NCBI GenBank assembly: GCA_021129785.1
Contig: JAJOKQ010000158.1
Coordinates: 1 to 16,083, forward strand
Reading direction: 5' to 3'
DNA: 16,083 nt
From: Clostridiales bacterium
GTDB taxonomy: Bacteria > Bacillota > Clostridia > Peptostreptococcales > NVVX01
Shown here: positions 1-8,251 of the stretch, one piece after another
Numbering within the stretch: position 1 is the first letter of the stretch
How the letters are laid out: every line of letters begins with the position of its first letter
The notes under the pieces: generated by a model
What the model saw: the letters and a program-made list of their open reading frames with translations, nothing else
Databases searched by the model: none
What the model was told of the DNA's origin: nothing
Made by a program: the position numbers and the translations under genes

Positions 1-1
1 A

Positions 2-643
2 GCAATAATCTTTGCCATGTATGCACAAAGCAAAGTGAAATCTACTTTTGCAAAGTTCTTGAAAGTAAAAACGCAAAAAGGATATACTGGATACCAAGTC
101 GCAAGAACTATTTTAAATAACAATAGATTAGATAATATTAAAATAGAAATTACACCTGGCAAAATGTCCGACCATTATGACCCAAGGAGTAGAGTTCTTA
201 GACTATCAAACGATGTATATCATGGCTCATCTATAGCGGCTGTAAGTGTAGCTGCACATGAGGTAGGGCATGCTGTTCAACATTCTGTTGGTTACGCACC
301 ACTTGGAATACGAAACGCTATATTTCCTGTAGCTAAATTTGGATCATCATTTGCAATGTTCTTTGTATTAGGTGGGTTCATATTACAAGCCGTAAACTTA
401 ATTGATATTGGGATATACTTGTATATGGCAGCTGTGATTTTTCAAGTTGTAACTCTACCTGTTGAGTTTAATGCAAGCACTAGAGCAATGGACATGTTAG
501 AGGCTAACGGATTTATCGTGAAAGCAGAATACTCAAAAGCGAAACAAGTATTAAATGCAGCAGCTTTGACTTATGTAGCAGCAATGGCAACTTCTTTAGC
601 GCAATTGTTTAGGCTAATTGCATTAAGAAATAGAAGGGCTTAG
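2..643 (+). CDS. YugP-family membrane zinc metallopeptidase (5' end cut off by window)
   Basis: Putative membrane-embedded neutral zinc metallopeptidase of the YugP family; the substrate is unknown. The reading frame is open from base 2 and upstream codons give A-I-I-F-A before the first in-window Met at 17. Family members begin with an N-terminal transmembrane helix ending near this point, so the true start lies outside the window and the Met at 17 is probably internal. The zinc motif HEVGH begins near base 257, inside AAHEVGHAVQH, and a later LPVEFNAS segment carries a conserved Glu that could be the third ligand. At least two further hydrophobic segments lie between them. The length (about 213 residues visible) fits a family of roughly 225. 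It sits just upstream of rsmB, a common clostridial arrangement. Family assignment is confident; protease activity is inferred from the motif. Confidence 0.85.
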   Translation, partial: AIIFAMYAQSKVKSTFAKFLKVKTQKGYTGYQVARTILNNNRLDNIKIEITPGKMSDHYDPRSRVLRLSNDVYHGSSIAAVSVAAHEVGHAVQHSVGYAPLGIRNAIFPVAKFGSSFAMFFVLGGFILQAVNLIDIGIYLYMAAVIFQVVTLPVEFNASTRAMDMLEANGFIVKAEYSKAKQVLNAAALTYVAAMATSLAQLFRLIALRNRRA

Positions 644-645
644 TA

Positions 646-1977
646 ATGAACGCGAGAGAAGGAGCACTTCGAGTCTTATTTGATATTGAAGCTAATAAAG
701 CATATTCAAATATAGCTCTTAAAAAAGAATTAAAGCAAAATGAATTTTCACAACTAGATAGAGCATTCATTTCAGAATTAGTATTTGGGGTTCTGGAAAA
801 TAAATTATACCTTGACTATCTAATTAACCAATTTTCTAGTATCAAAACAAGAAGAATGAATACACATACTCTAAACTTACTTAGGCTAGGTGTATATCAA
901 ATTTTTCTGCTTGATAAAATCCCAGTTTCTGCGGCTATTAACGAGTCTGTGAATCTGTCTAAAGAATACTGCAAAAAATCATCTGGTTTTATTAATGCAG
1001 TTTTAAGAAATATTATAAGGAAAAAGGCTTTTATTGAAATGCCAGATGCTAAAACAGATATAGTTAAATACTTATCTGTAACATATTCGCATCCAGAGTG
1101 GATGGTAAAGTTATTTTTAGCAAATTATTCAGAGTCCTTTACGGAAGAACTGTTAAAAGCCAATAATAGCACACCATCTATGTACATGAGAGTAAACACA
1201 TTGAAAATTAGTGTTGAAGAATGTACAAAGTTTCTTACTAATGGAGGATATACAGTTAAGAGAAATGATTTTGTAGAGGAAGCATTACTGGTGGAGGGAA
1301 GTACTAATCTAGATACGCTAGGCTTGCTTGATAAAGGGTATTTGTATATTCAAGATATTGGTTCTATGTTGGTAAGCATATTAACAGAACCAAAGGAAAA
1401 CGAGATAATAATTGATTTATGTAGTGCTCCAGGCGGTAAAGCAACACATCTTGCACAAATTATGAAGAATAAGGGCAAAATTATAGCTAGAGACATTTAT
1501 GAGCATCGGCTAGAGTTAATAAGCAAAAATGCTAAAAGGCTTGGAATTGATATCATTGAAGTCGAAGAATATGATGGACTTAAGTTAGACAGTAGTATGA
1601 TTGAAAAAGCTGATAAAGTCTTAGTAGATGCTCCTTGTTCGGGTTTGGGAATAATTAGAAGAAAACCCGATATAAAATACAATATAAGCAAAAAAAACAT
1701 TGAAGAACTAACAAAACTACAACAGAAAATTTTATCAAATGCTTCCCAATATGTAAAAAGCGGAGGAGAGTTAATTTATAGTACATGTACTATAAATCCA
1801 AGTGAAAATGAATTAATGATTGAACAATTTTTGAAAACAAATAGTAATTTTGATTTAATTAATCTAACTGAGAAATATAAAAAAACACGATTTGATACTA
1901 ATAAAAAAACGATACAATTGTATCCTAATATTCAAAACAGCGATGGCTTTTTTATAGCTAAAATGAGAAAAGAATAA
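646..1977 (+). CDS. rsmB: 16S rRNA (cytosine(967)-C(5))-methyltransferase RsmB
   Basis: Cytosolic SAM-dependent methyltransferase that makes m5C967 in 16S rRNA. Residues 1-125 form the NusB-like RNA-binding domain; the Rossmann methyltransferase domain follows. The SAM-binding motif DLCSAPGGKATHL is at 257-269, DAPCSGLG at 328-335 carries the Cys that releases the product (C331), and YSTCT at 378-382 carries the nucleophilic Cys (C381), followed by NPSENE. At 443 residues it matches the usual length of about 430-450. The ATG is 2 bp after the upstream stop, with AGAAGGG about 8 bases before it inside the preceding gene, so translational coupling is likely. It lies directly before rlmN, as in Bacillus. 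Confidence 0.95.
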   Translation: MNAREGALRVLFDIEANKAYSNIALKKELKQNEFSQLDRAFISELVFGVLENKLYLDYLINQFSSIKTRRMNTHTLNLLRLGVYQIFLLDKIPVSAAINESVNLSKEYCKKSSGFINAVLRNIIRKKAFIEMPDAKTDIVKYLSVTYSHPEWMVKLFLANYSESFTEELLKANNSTPSMYMRVNTLKISVEECTKFLTNGGYTVKRNDFVEEALLVEGSTNLDTLGLLDKGYLYIQDIGSMLVSILTEPKENEIIIDLCSAPGGKATHLAQIMKNKGKIIARDIYEHRLELISKNAKRLGIDIIEVEEYDGLKLDSSMIEKADKVLVDAPCSGLGIIRRKPDIKYNISKKNIEELTKLQQKILSNASQYVKSGGELIYSTCTINPSENELMIEQFLKTNSNFDLINLTEKYKKTRFDTNKKTIQLYPNIQNSDGFFIAKMRKE

Positions 1978-2009
1978 ACAAAGAGATACCAAAATACAGG
2001 GGGAATTAG

Positions 2010-3059
2010 ATGAGAAAGAATGAATTAACAACTTTAACAATGGAAGAATTAGAAGAATATTGCATTAATATTGGAGAAAAGAAATTTAGAGCGAAACAAA
2101 TATTTGAGTGGATACATAGGGGCGTAAAATCAGTTGATGAAATGACAAACCTATCAATTAATTTAAGAAATAAGTTAAAAGAAAATGCTAAAATTACAAA
2201 CATGGTAATTGAAAGAAAGCTAATTTCAAAAGAAGATGGTACAAGAAAGTACCTGCTGCTTTTAGAAGATGACAATGTAATTGAAGGAGTTGTTATGAAA
2301 TATAAGCATGGATTAACTGCCTGTATTTCTTCGCAAATTGGATGTGCAATGGGATGCACTTTTTGTGCGTCAACAGTTAACGGTTTGGGTAGAAACATGA
2401 CTGCTGGTGAAATGGTAAAACAAATTCTACTGATGCAAGAAGATGTGGGAGAAAGAATATCTAATATTGTAATTATGGGTATTGGGGAACCACTTCACAA
2501 TTTTAAGAATTTGATTTCTTTTTTGAAAATCGTTAATGATGAAAATGGATTAAATATTGGAAATAGACATATTACTATTTCTACTTGTGGACTTGTACCA
2601 GAAATAAAAAAGTTGGCTGATTTTAAAATACCTATTAATTTAGCGATATCACTTCATGCAGCTAACGATGATATTAGAAAAACTCTAATTCCAATTGCAA
2701 ATAAATACTCTAGAGAAGAACTCTTAGCGAGCTGCAGGTACTATTTAGAAATGACTAATAGAAGAATTACTTTCGAATACGCATTAATTGATGGGATAAA
2801 TGATGGCGAAAAAGATGCAAGAGAACTAAGACGACTACTAAAGAAAATGTTATGTCATGTCAATTTAATACCAATCAATAAGATTGAAGAAAGAGATTAT
2901 AGAAAATCGGACACTAAAAGAATAAAAAAATTCAAAGAAATATTAGAAGAGTTTGGTGTTCAAGTAACTATTCGTAGAGAAATGGGAGCAGATATTGATG
3001 CAGCTTGTGGACAGCTAAGAAACAAAGTATTAAAAAGCAAAAAAAGTAATATACTATAA
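2010..3059 (+). CDS. rlmN: Dual-specificity rRNA/tRNA (adenine-C2)-methyltransferase RlmN
   Basis: Radical-SAM enzyme that forms 2-methyladenosine at A2503 of 23S rRNA and at A37 of some tRNAs. The 4Fe-4S ligands are CAMGCTFC (C112, C116, C119). The two cysteines of the ping-pong methyl transfer are visible: C105, seven residues before the cluster as in the family, and the C-terminal C333 in AACGQLR. GIGEP is the conserved SAM-contact segment. At 349 residues it is the normal length. The start is an ATG 6 bases after a GGGGG Shine-Dalgarno run, a variant seen before several genes here. It follows rsmB by 32 bp and precedes stp by about 50 bp, so it is probably co-transcribed with both. Confidence 0.96.
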   Translation: MRKNELTTLTMEELEEYCINIGEKKFRAKQIFEWIHRGVKSVDEMTNLSINLRNKLKENAKITNMVIERKLISKEDGTRKYLLLLEDDNVIEGVVMKYKHGLTACISSQIGCAMGCTFCASTVNGLGRNMTAGEMVKQILLMQEDVGERISNIVIMGIGEPLHNFKNLISFLKIVNDENGLNIGNRHITISTCGLVPEIKKLADFKIPINLAISLHAANDDIRKTLIPIANKYSREELLASCRYYLEMTNRRITFEYALIDGINDGEKDARELRRLLKKMLCHVNLIPINKIEERDYRKSDTKRIKKFKEILEEFGVQVTIRREMGADIDAACGQLRNKVLKSKKSNIL

Positions 3060-3110
3060 TGATAAAGCATACTGCGTATTAGAAATAAAATAGTTGGGGG
3101 AGTGTATGTA

Positions 3111-3836
3111 TTGGATATTGGAGCAGCTTCACATATTGGGAAAGTAAGAAGTATTAACGAAGACAGCTATTGTATAGAACAAGAGAATGTAGAATTGTAT
3201 ATCGTTGCTGATGGAATGGGTGGCTATTCTTGTGGTGACTTAGCAAGTTCGATTGCGGTCGAAACGATAAAAGATCATATCGTAAAACATATAAATAAAG
3301 AACTTGAAAGTGAGCTTGTAAAAGGGATAATACATGAAGCATTCAATGTAGCCAATGATGCTATATATAAAGAATCGCTAAGCAATGCTAACTGCATTGG
3401 AATGGGAACGACAACGACACTAGCTTTGTATTTAAATGACAAAGTATATGTTGGACATGTAGGTGATAGTAGAGCGTACGTAATAAAAAACAATCAAATT
3501 AAGCAAATCTCAAGTGATCATTCTTTAATTGCTGAACTAGTGAAAAGAGGAGAAATTTCTGAAGATGAGGCTAAGCTACACCCTAAAAGAAATGTTATCA
3601 CTAGAGCGTTAGGGACAAGTAGTACTATCAGATCAGATATCTTTTTTCTAGATAATAGAGAGATAGATATATTAATGCTATGTACAGATGGGTTATCTAA
3701 TTATGTAGAAGATGAAGAAATAAATAAGATTCTAATGAGTTACAAAAATAGTGAAGAATGTAGCGAAGAGTTAGTTGAGCTAGCTAATAGCCGCGGAGGG
3801 TATGACAACATTACTGTTATTACAATAAAAAAGTGA
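3111..3836 (+). CDS. stp: PP2C-type Ser/Thr protein phosphatase (Stp/PrpC)
   Basis: Metal-dependent cytosolic phosphatase that reverses phosphorylation by the PASTA kinase encoded next to it. PP2C signatures run in order: GKVRSINEDS (metal Asp/Glu region), VADGMGG with the metal Asp, GDSRAYV, LCTDGLSNY and GGYDNITVI at the C-terminus. It is about 241 residues; the family is around 240-250. The start is uncertain. A GTG at 3102 is in frame but only one base from the GGGGG run, while the TTG at 3111 is 8 bases after GGAG and gives the family-like N-terminus (M)DIGAAS. An ATG at 3106 is out of frame and reads only 13 codons. The stp-prkC pairing is standard in Firmicutes. Confidence 0.93.
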   Translation: MDIGAASHIGKVRSINEDSYCIEQENVELYIVADGMGGYSCGDLASSIAVETIKDHIVKHINKELESELVKGIIHEAFNVANDAIYKESLSNANCIGMGTTTTLALYLNDKVYVGHVGDSRAYVIKNNQIKQISSDHSLIAELVKRGEISEDEAKLHPKRNVITRALGTSSTIRSDIFFLDNREIDILMLCTDGLSNYVEDEEINKILMSYKNSEECSEELVELANSRGGYDNITVITIKK

Positions 3837-3863
3837 AAAGCCATTTAGAAAGAAGGTGTTAGC

Positions 3864-5774
3864 ATGATAGGTGAAATTCTTGGCAATAGATATGAGATAA
3901 CTGAAAAAATTGGCGGCGGAGGCATGTCAATAGTCTATAAGGCGAAATGTAATCTTCTTAAACGTTATGTGGCAGTAAAAATATTGAGACGTGAATTTGT
4001 AACAGATAAAGATCTAATTGAGAATTTTAAAAGAGAATCACAATCTGCAGCGAGCATGTCTCATCCAAATATTGTAAATGTGTATGATGTTGGTGAAACA
4101 GAAGAAATATACTATATAGTAATGGAATTTGTCGAAGGTAAAACCCTAAAAGAACTAATAGTTGAAAAGGGCAATTTGAGCAATAAAGAAACTATTTACT
4201 ACGCTAGGCATATAGCATTTGCTCTTAAACATGCACATGATAATCATATTATTCATAGAGATATTAAACCTCATAACATACTAATTACGGAAGACAATCG
4301 TGCTAAAGTTACTGACTTTGGAATAGCTTTAGCAGCGAATTCATCTACAATTGTTAATAAAGGAAGTATTATTGGATCAGTTCACTATTTTTCACCAGAA
4401 CAGGCTCGTGGAGGATATACTGACGAAAAATCTGACCTATATTCTTTAGGTGTTGTAATGTATGAAATGGTTACAGGTAGGTTGCCTTTTGATGGAGATA
4501 GCCCAATTAATGTTGCCCTAATGCATGTACAAGAAGAAGCAATTCAATTATCTGTTATTAACCCAAATATTTCTAAAGGATTAGAAGAAGTAGTTTTAAA
4601 ACTAATGAAAAAAGATCAAGCAGAAAGATATCAAAACACCAGTGAATTAATATCGGACTTAGATAAGTTAAAAGCTAATTTAAAAGAAGATTTGCAAATT
4701 GAAAGTAATTCTCTTGCAAATAGCCCTACGAAAATAATATCAGTTGTAAAAGATGAAGACATTAAAAAGAACGTTAAAAGAAGCAATCCAAAAAAGAAGA
4801 AAAACAACGATAAAATTGTTATAGCATCAGCAATAATTCTAGCACTCGCTGTCACAGTTGTTGCTTTGTTTAGCTTTTTTGCTATAGAGGATTTCTTAAA
4901 AGATTTTTTTGTTAATGAGGAAGTAACTATTCCAGACTTTATTGGTATGGATATTACAAACGTAGAAAAGCAGATAAGAGAATTAGAACTAAATTTGATA
5001 ATTAATGAAAGATATGATAGCTTGGTTGAAGAAGAAGCTGTAATTTCTCAACAGCCCGAAAAAGGAATGATTGTGAAAAAGGGGTTTGACGTTAGTGTAG
5101 TGATTAGTAAAGGTGCTCGATTAATTGAAGTACCAGACCTTGTTTTTAAAAGTGTTAATGATGTGCCCTTTATATTGAAAAACGTGGGATTAGAAGAAGG
5201 CGAAATTACTTATGAGTTCAGTTCACTGCCAATTGGAACAGTAATTACCCAAAGTCCTAGAGCGGAAATTGAGGTAGCAGAAAATACTAAGATAAATTAC
5301 GTAGTGAGTAAAGGACCTGAAATTGTTACATTGATTATGCCAAACTTAGTGGGGACATCTATAGAAAGCAGTAAAGCCACTTTAGGAAGACTTGGTCTAC
5401 GGTTAGGAAGCGTAAGAGAAGAAGATAGTGCAGACTATGATGCAGGCATTGTCACAAGTCAAAGTGTAGCTGCTACTACTGAGATAGAAGAAGGAACTGT
5501 AGTTAATCTTGTAGTGAGTAAGAAAAAAGAAGTGACTGAGCCTCCTACAAAAACTAGAACTATTGAAATTAATTTAGGAAACCTCTCGGGCACTGTGCAT
5601 GTGCAGATATTTAGAATTTTAGAGGAAGAAAACAAAGAAATTTTTTCAAAGCATCATAATATTGACACAGAGGGAACTGTGATTCGTGTGTCTATCGCTG
5701 GAACTGGGGTACAAAGTTTTGACATTTACATTGATGGCGTTAAAGAAGAGATACCATTAGTTTTACAATTTTAG
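3864..5774 (+). CDS. prkC: Membrane Ser/Thr protein kinase with three PASTA domains (PrkC/Stk)
   Basis: Hanks-type kinase that senses peptidoglycan fragments or lipid II outside the cell and phosphorylates cytosolic proteins. Kinase domain, residues about 8-270: glycine loop IGGGGMSIVY (16-25), ATP lysine K39 in VAVKI, catalytic HRDIKPHN (131-138), DFG (151-153) and an activation loop leading to the SPEQARG region. A basic stretch (KKNVKRSNPKKKK, 301-313) precedes one transmembrane helix at about 317-340. Three extracellular PASTA repeats follow, near 353-417, 420-484 and 488-553, each ending in a (V)VSKG-like sequence. A Pro/Thr linker then leads to a C-terminal segment of about 70 residues (565-636) that looks beta-rich. 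At 636 residues it is typical. The ATG is about 5 bases after AGAAGGTG. It lies 27 bp after stp and 9 bp before rsgA. Confidence 0.95.
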   Translation: MIGEILGNRYEITEKIGGGGMSIVYKAKCNLLKRYVAVKILRREFVTDKDLIENFKRESQSAASMSHPNIVNVYDVGETEEIYYIVMEFVEGKTLKELIVEKGNLSNKETIYYARHIAFALKHAHDNHIIHRDIKPHNILITEDNRAKVTDFGIALAANSSTIVNKGSIIGSVHYFSPEQARGGYTDEKSDLYSLGVVMYEMVTGRLPFDGDSPINVALMHVQEEAIQLSVINPNISKGLEEVVLKLMKKDQAERYQNTSELISDLDKLKANLKEDLQIESNSLANSPTKIISVVKDEDIKKNVKRSNPKKKKNNDKIVIASAIILALAVTVVALFSFFAIEDFLKDFFVNEEVTIPDFIGMDITNVEKQIRELELNLIINERYDSLVEEEAVISQQPEKGMIVKKGFDVSVVISKGARLIEVPDLVFKSVNDVPFILKNVGLEEGEITYEFSSLPIGTVITQSPRAEIEVAENTKINYVVSKGPEIVTLIMPNLVGTSIESSKATLGRLGLRLGSVREEDSADYDAGIVTSQSVAATTEIEEGTVVNLVVSKKKEVTEPPTKTRTIEINLGNLSGTVHVQIFRILEEENKEIFSKHHNIDTEGTVIRVSIAGTGVQSFDIYIDGVKEEIPLVLQF

Positions 5775-5783
5775 GGGGTTTTT

Positions 5784-6665
5784 ATGGGAAAAGGAAAAAT
5801 CGTTAAAGGAATAGGTGGATTCTATTACGTTGATTCCGGGAGTAATATATTTGAATGCAAAGCTAGAGGTATATTTAGAAAAAAAAAAATAATACCCATG
5901 GTAGGAGACGATGTAGTTTTTTCTGTGTTAGATGAAGGTAAAAAACTTGGAATAATAGACGAAATACTAGAAAGAAAAACAGAACTGTTTAGACCTAGTG
6001 TAGCAAATGTAGATCAAGCAATCGTAGTTTTTTCTGTAATGAAACCTAACCCTAACTATTATTTGCTAGATCATTTTCTTGTACTTGCAGAAAATGAAGA
6101 TTTAGAAATAGTAATTTGCATAAACAAAATTGACTTAGCATCTAACCGAGAATATGAAGAAATAGTTGATGTTTACAAAAATACAGGCAATAAAATAATT
6201 CTCTCAAGCATTACAGATGGAGCAGGTATCAATGATCTAAGAGATGTATTAAAAGATAAAACTTCTGTATTTGCGGGTCCATCTGGAGTTGGAAAATCTT
6301 CGCTATTAAATGAAATAGCACCTAATTTCAAGTTAGAAACAGGAGAAATTAGCAGAAAAACCTCAAGGGGAAAACACATAACTAGGCATGTTGAACTATT
6401 AAAAGTTATTTCAACTGGGTGGGTGGTTGACACGCCTGGCTTTAGCTCGTTATCTTTAGAGTTTATTAAAGAAGAGCAAAAATTAGCGTATCATTTCCCA
6501 GAATTTCTAGACTACATACCCTCGTGCAAATTCGTATCGTGCATACATATAAACGAGCCTGAATGTGCTGTGAAAGATGCTATTAAAGAGGGGAAAGTGC
6601 ATCCTCAGAGATATAAAAACTATGTTAGAATGTTAGAAGAAATTAAAGAGAATAGGAGATACTAA
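5784..6665 (+). CDS. rsgA: Ribosome small-subunit GTPase RsgA
   Basis: Circularly permuted GTPase that checks late 30S subunit maturation. An N-terminal OB-fold covers about residues 1-70. The permuted G motifs follow: NKID (G4, 114-117), GPSGVGKSS (G1, 165-173) and DTPGF (G3, 216-220), with RGKHITRH between them. The C-terminal zinc knuckle is C248, C253, H255 and C261. At 293 residues it has the usual length. The ATG follows GGGGG by 5 bases. An 11-base A tract (5879-5889) encodes the lysines after R32 and could promote slippage. In Firmicutes rsgA regularly follows prkC, and it is a reported phosphorylation target of that kinase in some species. Its stop is one base from the rpe start. Confidence 0.96.
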   Translation: MGKGKIVKGIGGFYYVDSGSNIFECKARGIFRKKKIIPMVGDDVVFSVLDEGKKLGIIDEILERKTELFRPSVANVDQAIVVFSVMKPNPNYYLLDHFLVLAENEDLEIVICINKIDLASNREYEEIVDVYKNTGNKIILSSITDGAGINDLRDVLKDKTSVFAGPSGVGKSSLLNEIAPNFKLETGEISRKTSRGKHITRHVELLKVISTGWVVDTPGFSSLSLEFIKEEQKLAYHFPEFLDYIPSCKFVSCIHINEPECAVKDAIKEGKVHPQRYKNYVRMLEEIKENRRY

Positions 6666-6666
6666 A

Positions 6667-7314
6667 ATGTACAAACTCGCGCCTTCAATACTATCGGCAG
6701 ATTTTTCAAACTTATTAGAAGATATCAAAAGACTAGAAAAAGCAGGATGTGACATGCTTCATATAGACGTTATGGATGGACACTTTGTGCCTAATATCAC
6801 TATTGGTCCACTAGTAATTAATAGTATAAAAGATAAGACAGAGCTACCATTAGATGTTCATTTAATGATTGAAGAACCTGATAGGTATATACAGGATTTT
6901 ATAAAAGCAGGTGCAAATATTATTACAGTTCATGCAGAAGCGTGTGTTCACTTACATAGAACTATTCAGTTAATAAAAAAACAAGGGGTGAAAGTTGGGG
7001 TTTCATTAAATCCTGCTACATCGTTAGCAGTGCTAGATTATGTTTTAGCTGACCTTGATATGGTACTGATTATGTCAGTAAATCCTGGATTTGGTGGACA
7101 GAGTTTTATTTCATCCGCAATGGAGAAGATATCGATACTAAAGGAAAGAATTGATAGAGACAATTTGAATGTAGATATTCAAGTAGATGGGGGAATTAAT
7201 TCGAGTAATATTAAATCGATTATTAAAGCAGGAGCAAATGTAATTGTTGCAGGGAGTGCTATTTTTAAAGATGGAGAAATAGAAAAAAACGTTCGTGACC
7301 TGAGGCGAAGCTAA
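6667..7314 (+). CDS. rpe: Ribulose-phosphate 3-epimerase
   Basis: Interconverts ribulose 5-phosphate and xylulose 5-phosphate in the pentose phosphate pathway. It is a (beta/alpha)8 barrel with the full metal set: H32 and D34 in LHIDVMDGHF, H65 in LDVHLMI and D174 in VDGGI. The second catalytic acid is D34 or its neighbour D37 region, and the phosphate-binding loop VNPGFGGQSF is at 138-147. At 215 residues it matches the family. The ATG lies 8 bases after AGGAG, and the final A of its TAA overlaps the thiN ATG (TAATG), implying coupled translation. The position between rsgA and thiN is conserved from Bacillus to Clostridium. Confidence 0.97.
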   Translation: MYKLAPSILSADFSNLLEDIKRLEKAGCDMLHIDVMDGHFVPNITIGPLVINSIKDKTELPLDVHLMIEEPDRYIQDFIKAGANIITVHAEACVHLHRTIQLIKKQGVKVGVSLNPATSLAVLDYVLADLDMVLIMSVNPGFGGQSFISSAMEKISILKERIDRDNLNVDIQVDGGINSSNIKSIIKAGANVIVAGSAIFKDGEIEKNVRDLRRS

Positions 7315-7949
7315 TGAAAGTTTTAGTAGTTACAAATGGAATTATTAATGATTTGAATCACTTAGATCAAATTATAGGTAATAGTGATTATGTTATTTGT
7401 GCTGACGGAGCTGCTAGGTATTTAACATCTTTAAACATATATCCTGACTTGTTAGTGGGAGATTTAGATTCGATTAACCCAAATGATTTGAAACAAATGC
7501 GAGATAGAAGTGTAAGAATAGAAAAATTTCCCATAGACAAAGACATGACCGATACTGAACTTGCTATAGAATATGCACTTGAATTAAATCCTATAGCAAT
7601 AACAGTTCTTGGAGCACTTGGCTTAAGGTGGGACCATAGTTTAGGGAATATAATGCTACTTGCTAAAATGATAAAAACGGGAGTGCCTTGTAAAATTATA
7701 GATGAAAAGACTGAGATTACAATAGTAGACAGAGAAATTGAATTAGAAGGAAACATAGGTGATACGATTTCATTGATACCATTAGCTAATCAAGTTAAAA
7801 AAGTAACTTTAGAAGGCTTAAAATACCCTTTAAGTAATCGAAATATAAGTTTTGGAAGTTCGCTAGGCATTAGCAATGTATTTGCTTCTAAGCATGTTAA
7901 AATAACTGTTAAGGAAGGTTTGCTTCTAGTCGTTAGGGATTTGTTGTAA
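7314..7949 (+). CDS. thiN: Thiamine diphosphokinase
   Basis: Transfers pyrophosphate from ATP to thiamine to make thiamine diphosphate. Recognisable motifs are CADGAARYL, VGDLDSI (acidic metal-binding loop), the FPIDKDMTDTELAI segment typical of the catalytic domain, and GALGLRWDHSLGN, which matches the family's G-G-R-x-D-H signature except that the second Gly is Leu. The C-terminal half is the beta-rich thiamine-binding domain. At 211 residues it is normal. Its start overlaps the rpe stop by one base. The gene ends the plus-strand operon; no convincing T-tailed hairpin follows within the next 100 bp. Confidence 0.93.
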   Translation: MKVLVVTNGIINDLNHLDQIIGNSDYVICADGAARYLTSLNIYPDLLVGDLDSINPNDLKQMRDRSVRIEKFPIDKDMTDTELAIEYALELNPIAITVLGALGLRWDHSLGNIMLLAKMIKTGVPCKIIDEKTEITIVDREIELEGNIGDTISLIPLANQVKKVTLEGLKYPLSNRNISFGSSLGISNVFASKHVKITVKEGLLLVVRDLL

Positions 7950-8039
7950 AGTGATATTAAAAAAAGCGTTAAAGACGAAGTACCTTCCGACTCATTTTTG
8001 CATACTATGAATTATTCAAACCTATAAGTAGGTGATAGT

Positions 8040-8096
8040 ATGTTTATAAGAAGGAGAAGGTTTCGGTTTTGCAGTATTTTCAGGCTGTTTTTTTAG
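8040..8096 (+). CDS. Possible 18-residue basic peptide (spoVM-position candidate)
   Basis: A short ORF starts with ATG at 8040, preceded by AGGTGA with 4-5 bases of spacing, a good ribosome binding site. The peptide is MFIRRRRFRFCSIFRLFF, with six arginines among aromatic and aliphatic residues; it could fold as a cationic amphipathic helix. SpoVM, the coat-anchoring peptide usually encoded between thiN and rpmB, is also a small cationic amphipathic helix. However, this peptide is shorter (18 against 26) and I see no clear residue match, including no helix-breaking Pro. The case rests on position, size and ribosome binding site. It may be chance. Confidence 0.25.
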   Translation: MFIRRRRFRFCSIFRLFF

Positions 8097-8112
8097 CACT
8101 AGGAATACAATT

Positions 8113-8199
8113 ATGATGTTTACAGTCCCATTGCGATTTTGGGCATTTATATTTGGGTGCTTATGTTTTCTTATAGGAATACTATTGTGCACTCATTAG
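8113..8199 (+). CDS. Possible 28-residue hydrophobic peptide (second spoVM-position candidate)
   Basis: An ATG at 8113, with AGGA about 8 bases upstream, opens a 28-codon ORF. The N-terminus MMFTVPLRFWAFIFG loosely resembles the SpoVM start (M-x-F-x-T-I-x-L-P-K-F), having aromatic, Thr, Pro and basic-Phe elements in similar places. The rest, residues 9-26, is a hydrophobic helix without the basic C-terminus of SpoVM. Its first ATG overlaps the stop of a 15-codon TTG ORF (8069-8116) that follows a strong AAGGAGAAGG, so coupling is possible. Expression is unproven. Confidence 0.25.
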   Translation: MMFTVPLRFWAFIFGCLCFLIGILLCTH

Positions 8200-8228
8200 C
8201 GAAAATTTTCGTTTGGAACAAATAACAA

Positions 8229-8251
8229 AAAGCCTACCGTAAGGTGGCTTT
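8229..8251 (-). terminator. Intrinsic terminator of rpmB
   Basis: Stem AAAGCC/GGCTTT (8229-8234 with 8246-8251) is extended by ACC/GGT with one bulged T and a GTAA loop. Read on the minus strand the hairpin ends in TTTTTGTTATTTG, a good T tail, 22 bp after the rpmB stop. On the plus strand the tail is weaker (TTTCATTATTTTG), but it could still stop readthrough from thiN. Confidence 0.75.

Noticed and set aside
2006..2398. Long minus-strand open frame opposite rlmN
   Set aside because: It is a shadow of the conserved rlmN coding sequence, with no ribosome binding site or family motifs.
3055..3060. Perfect TATAAT at the rlmN stop as a promoter for stp
   Set aside because: No -35 element lies 16-18 bp upstream, and such hexamers are frequent in AT-rich DNA.
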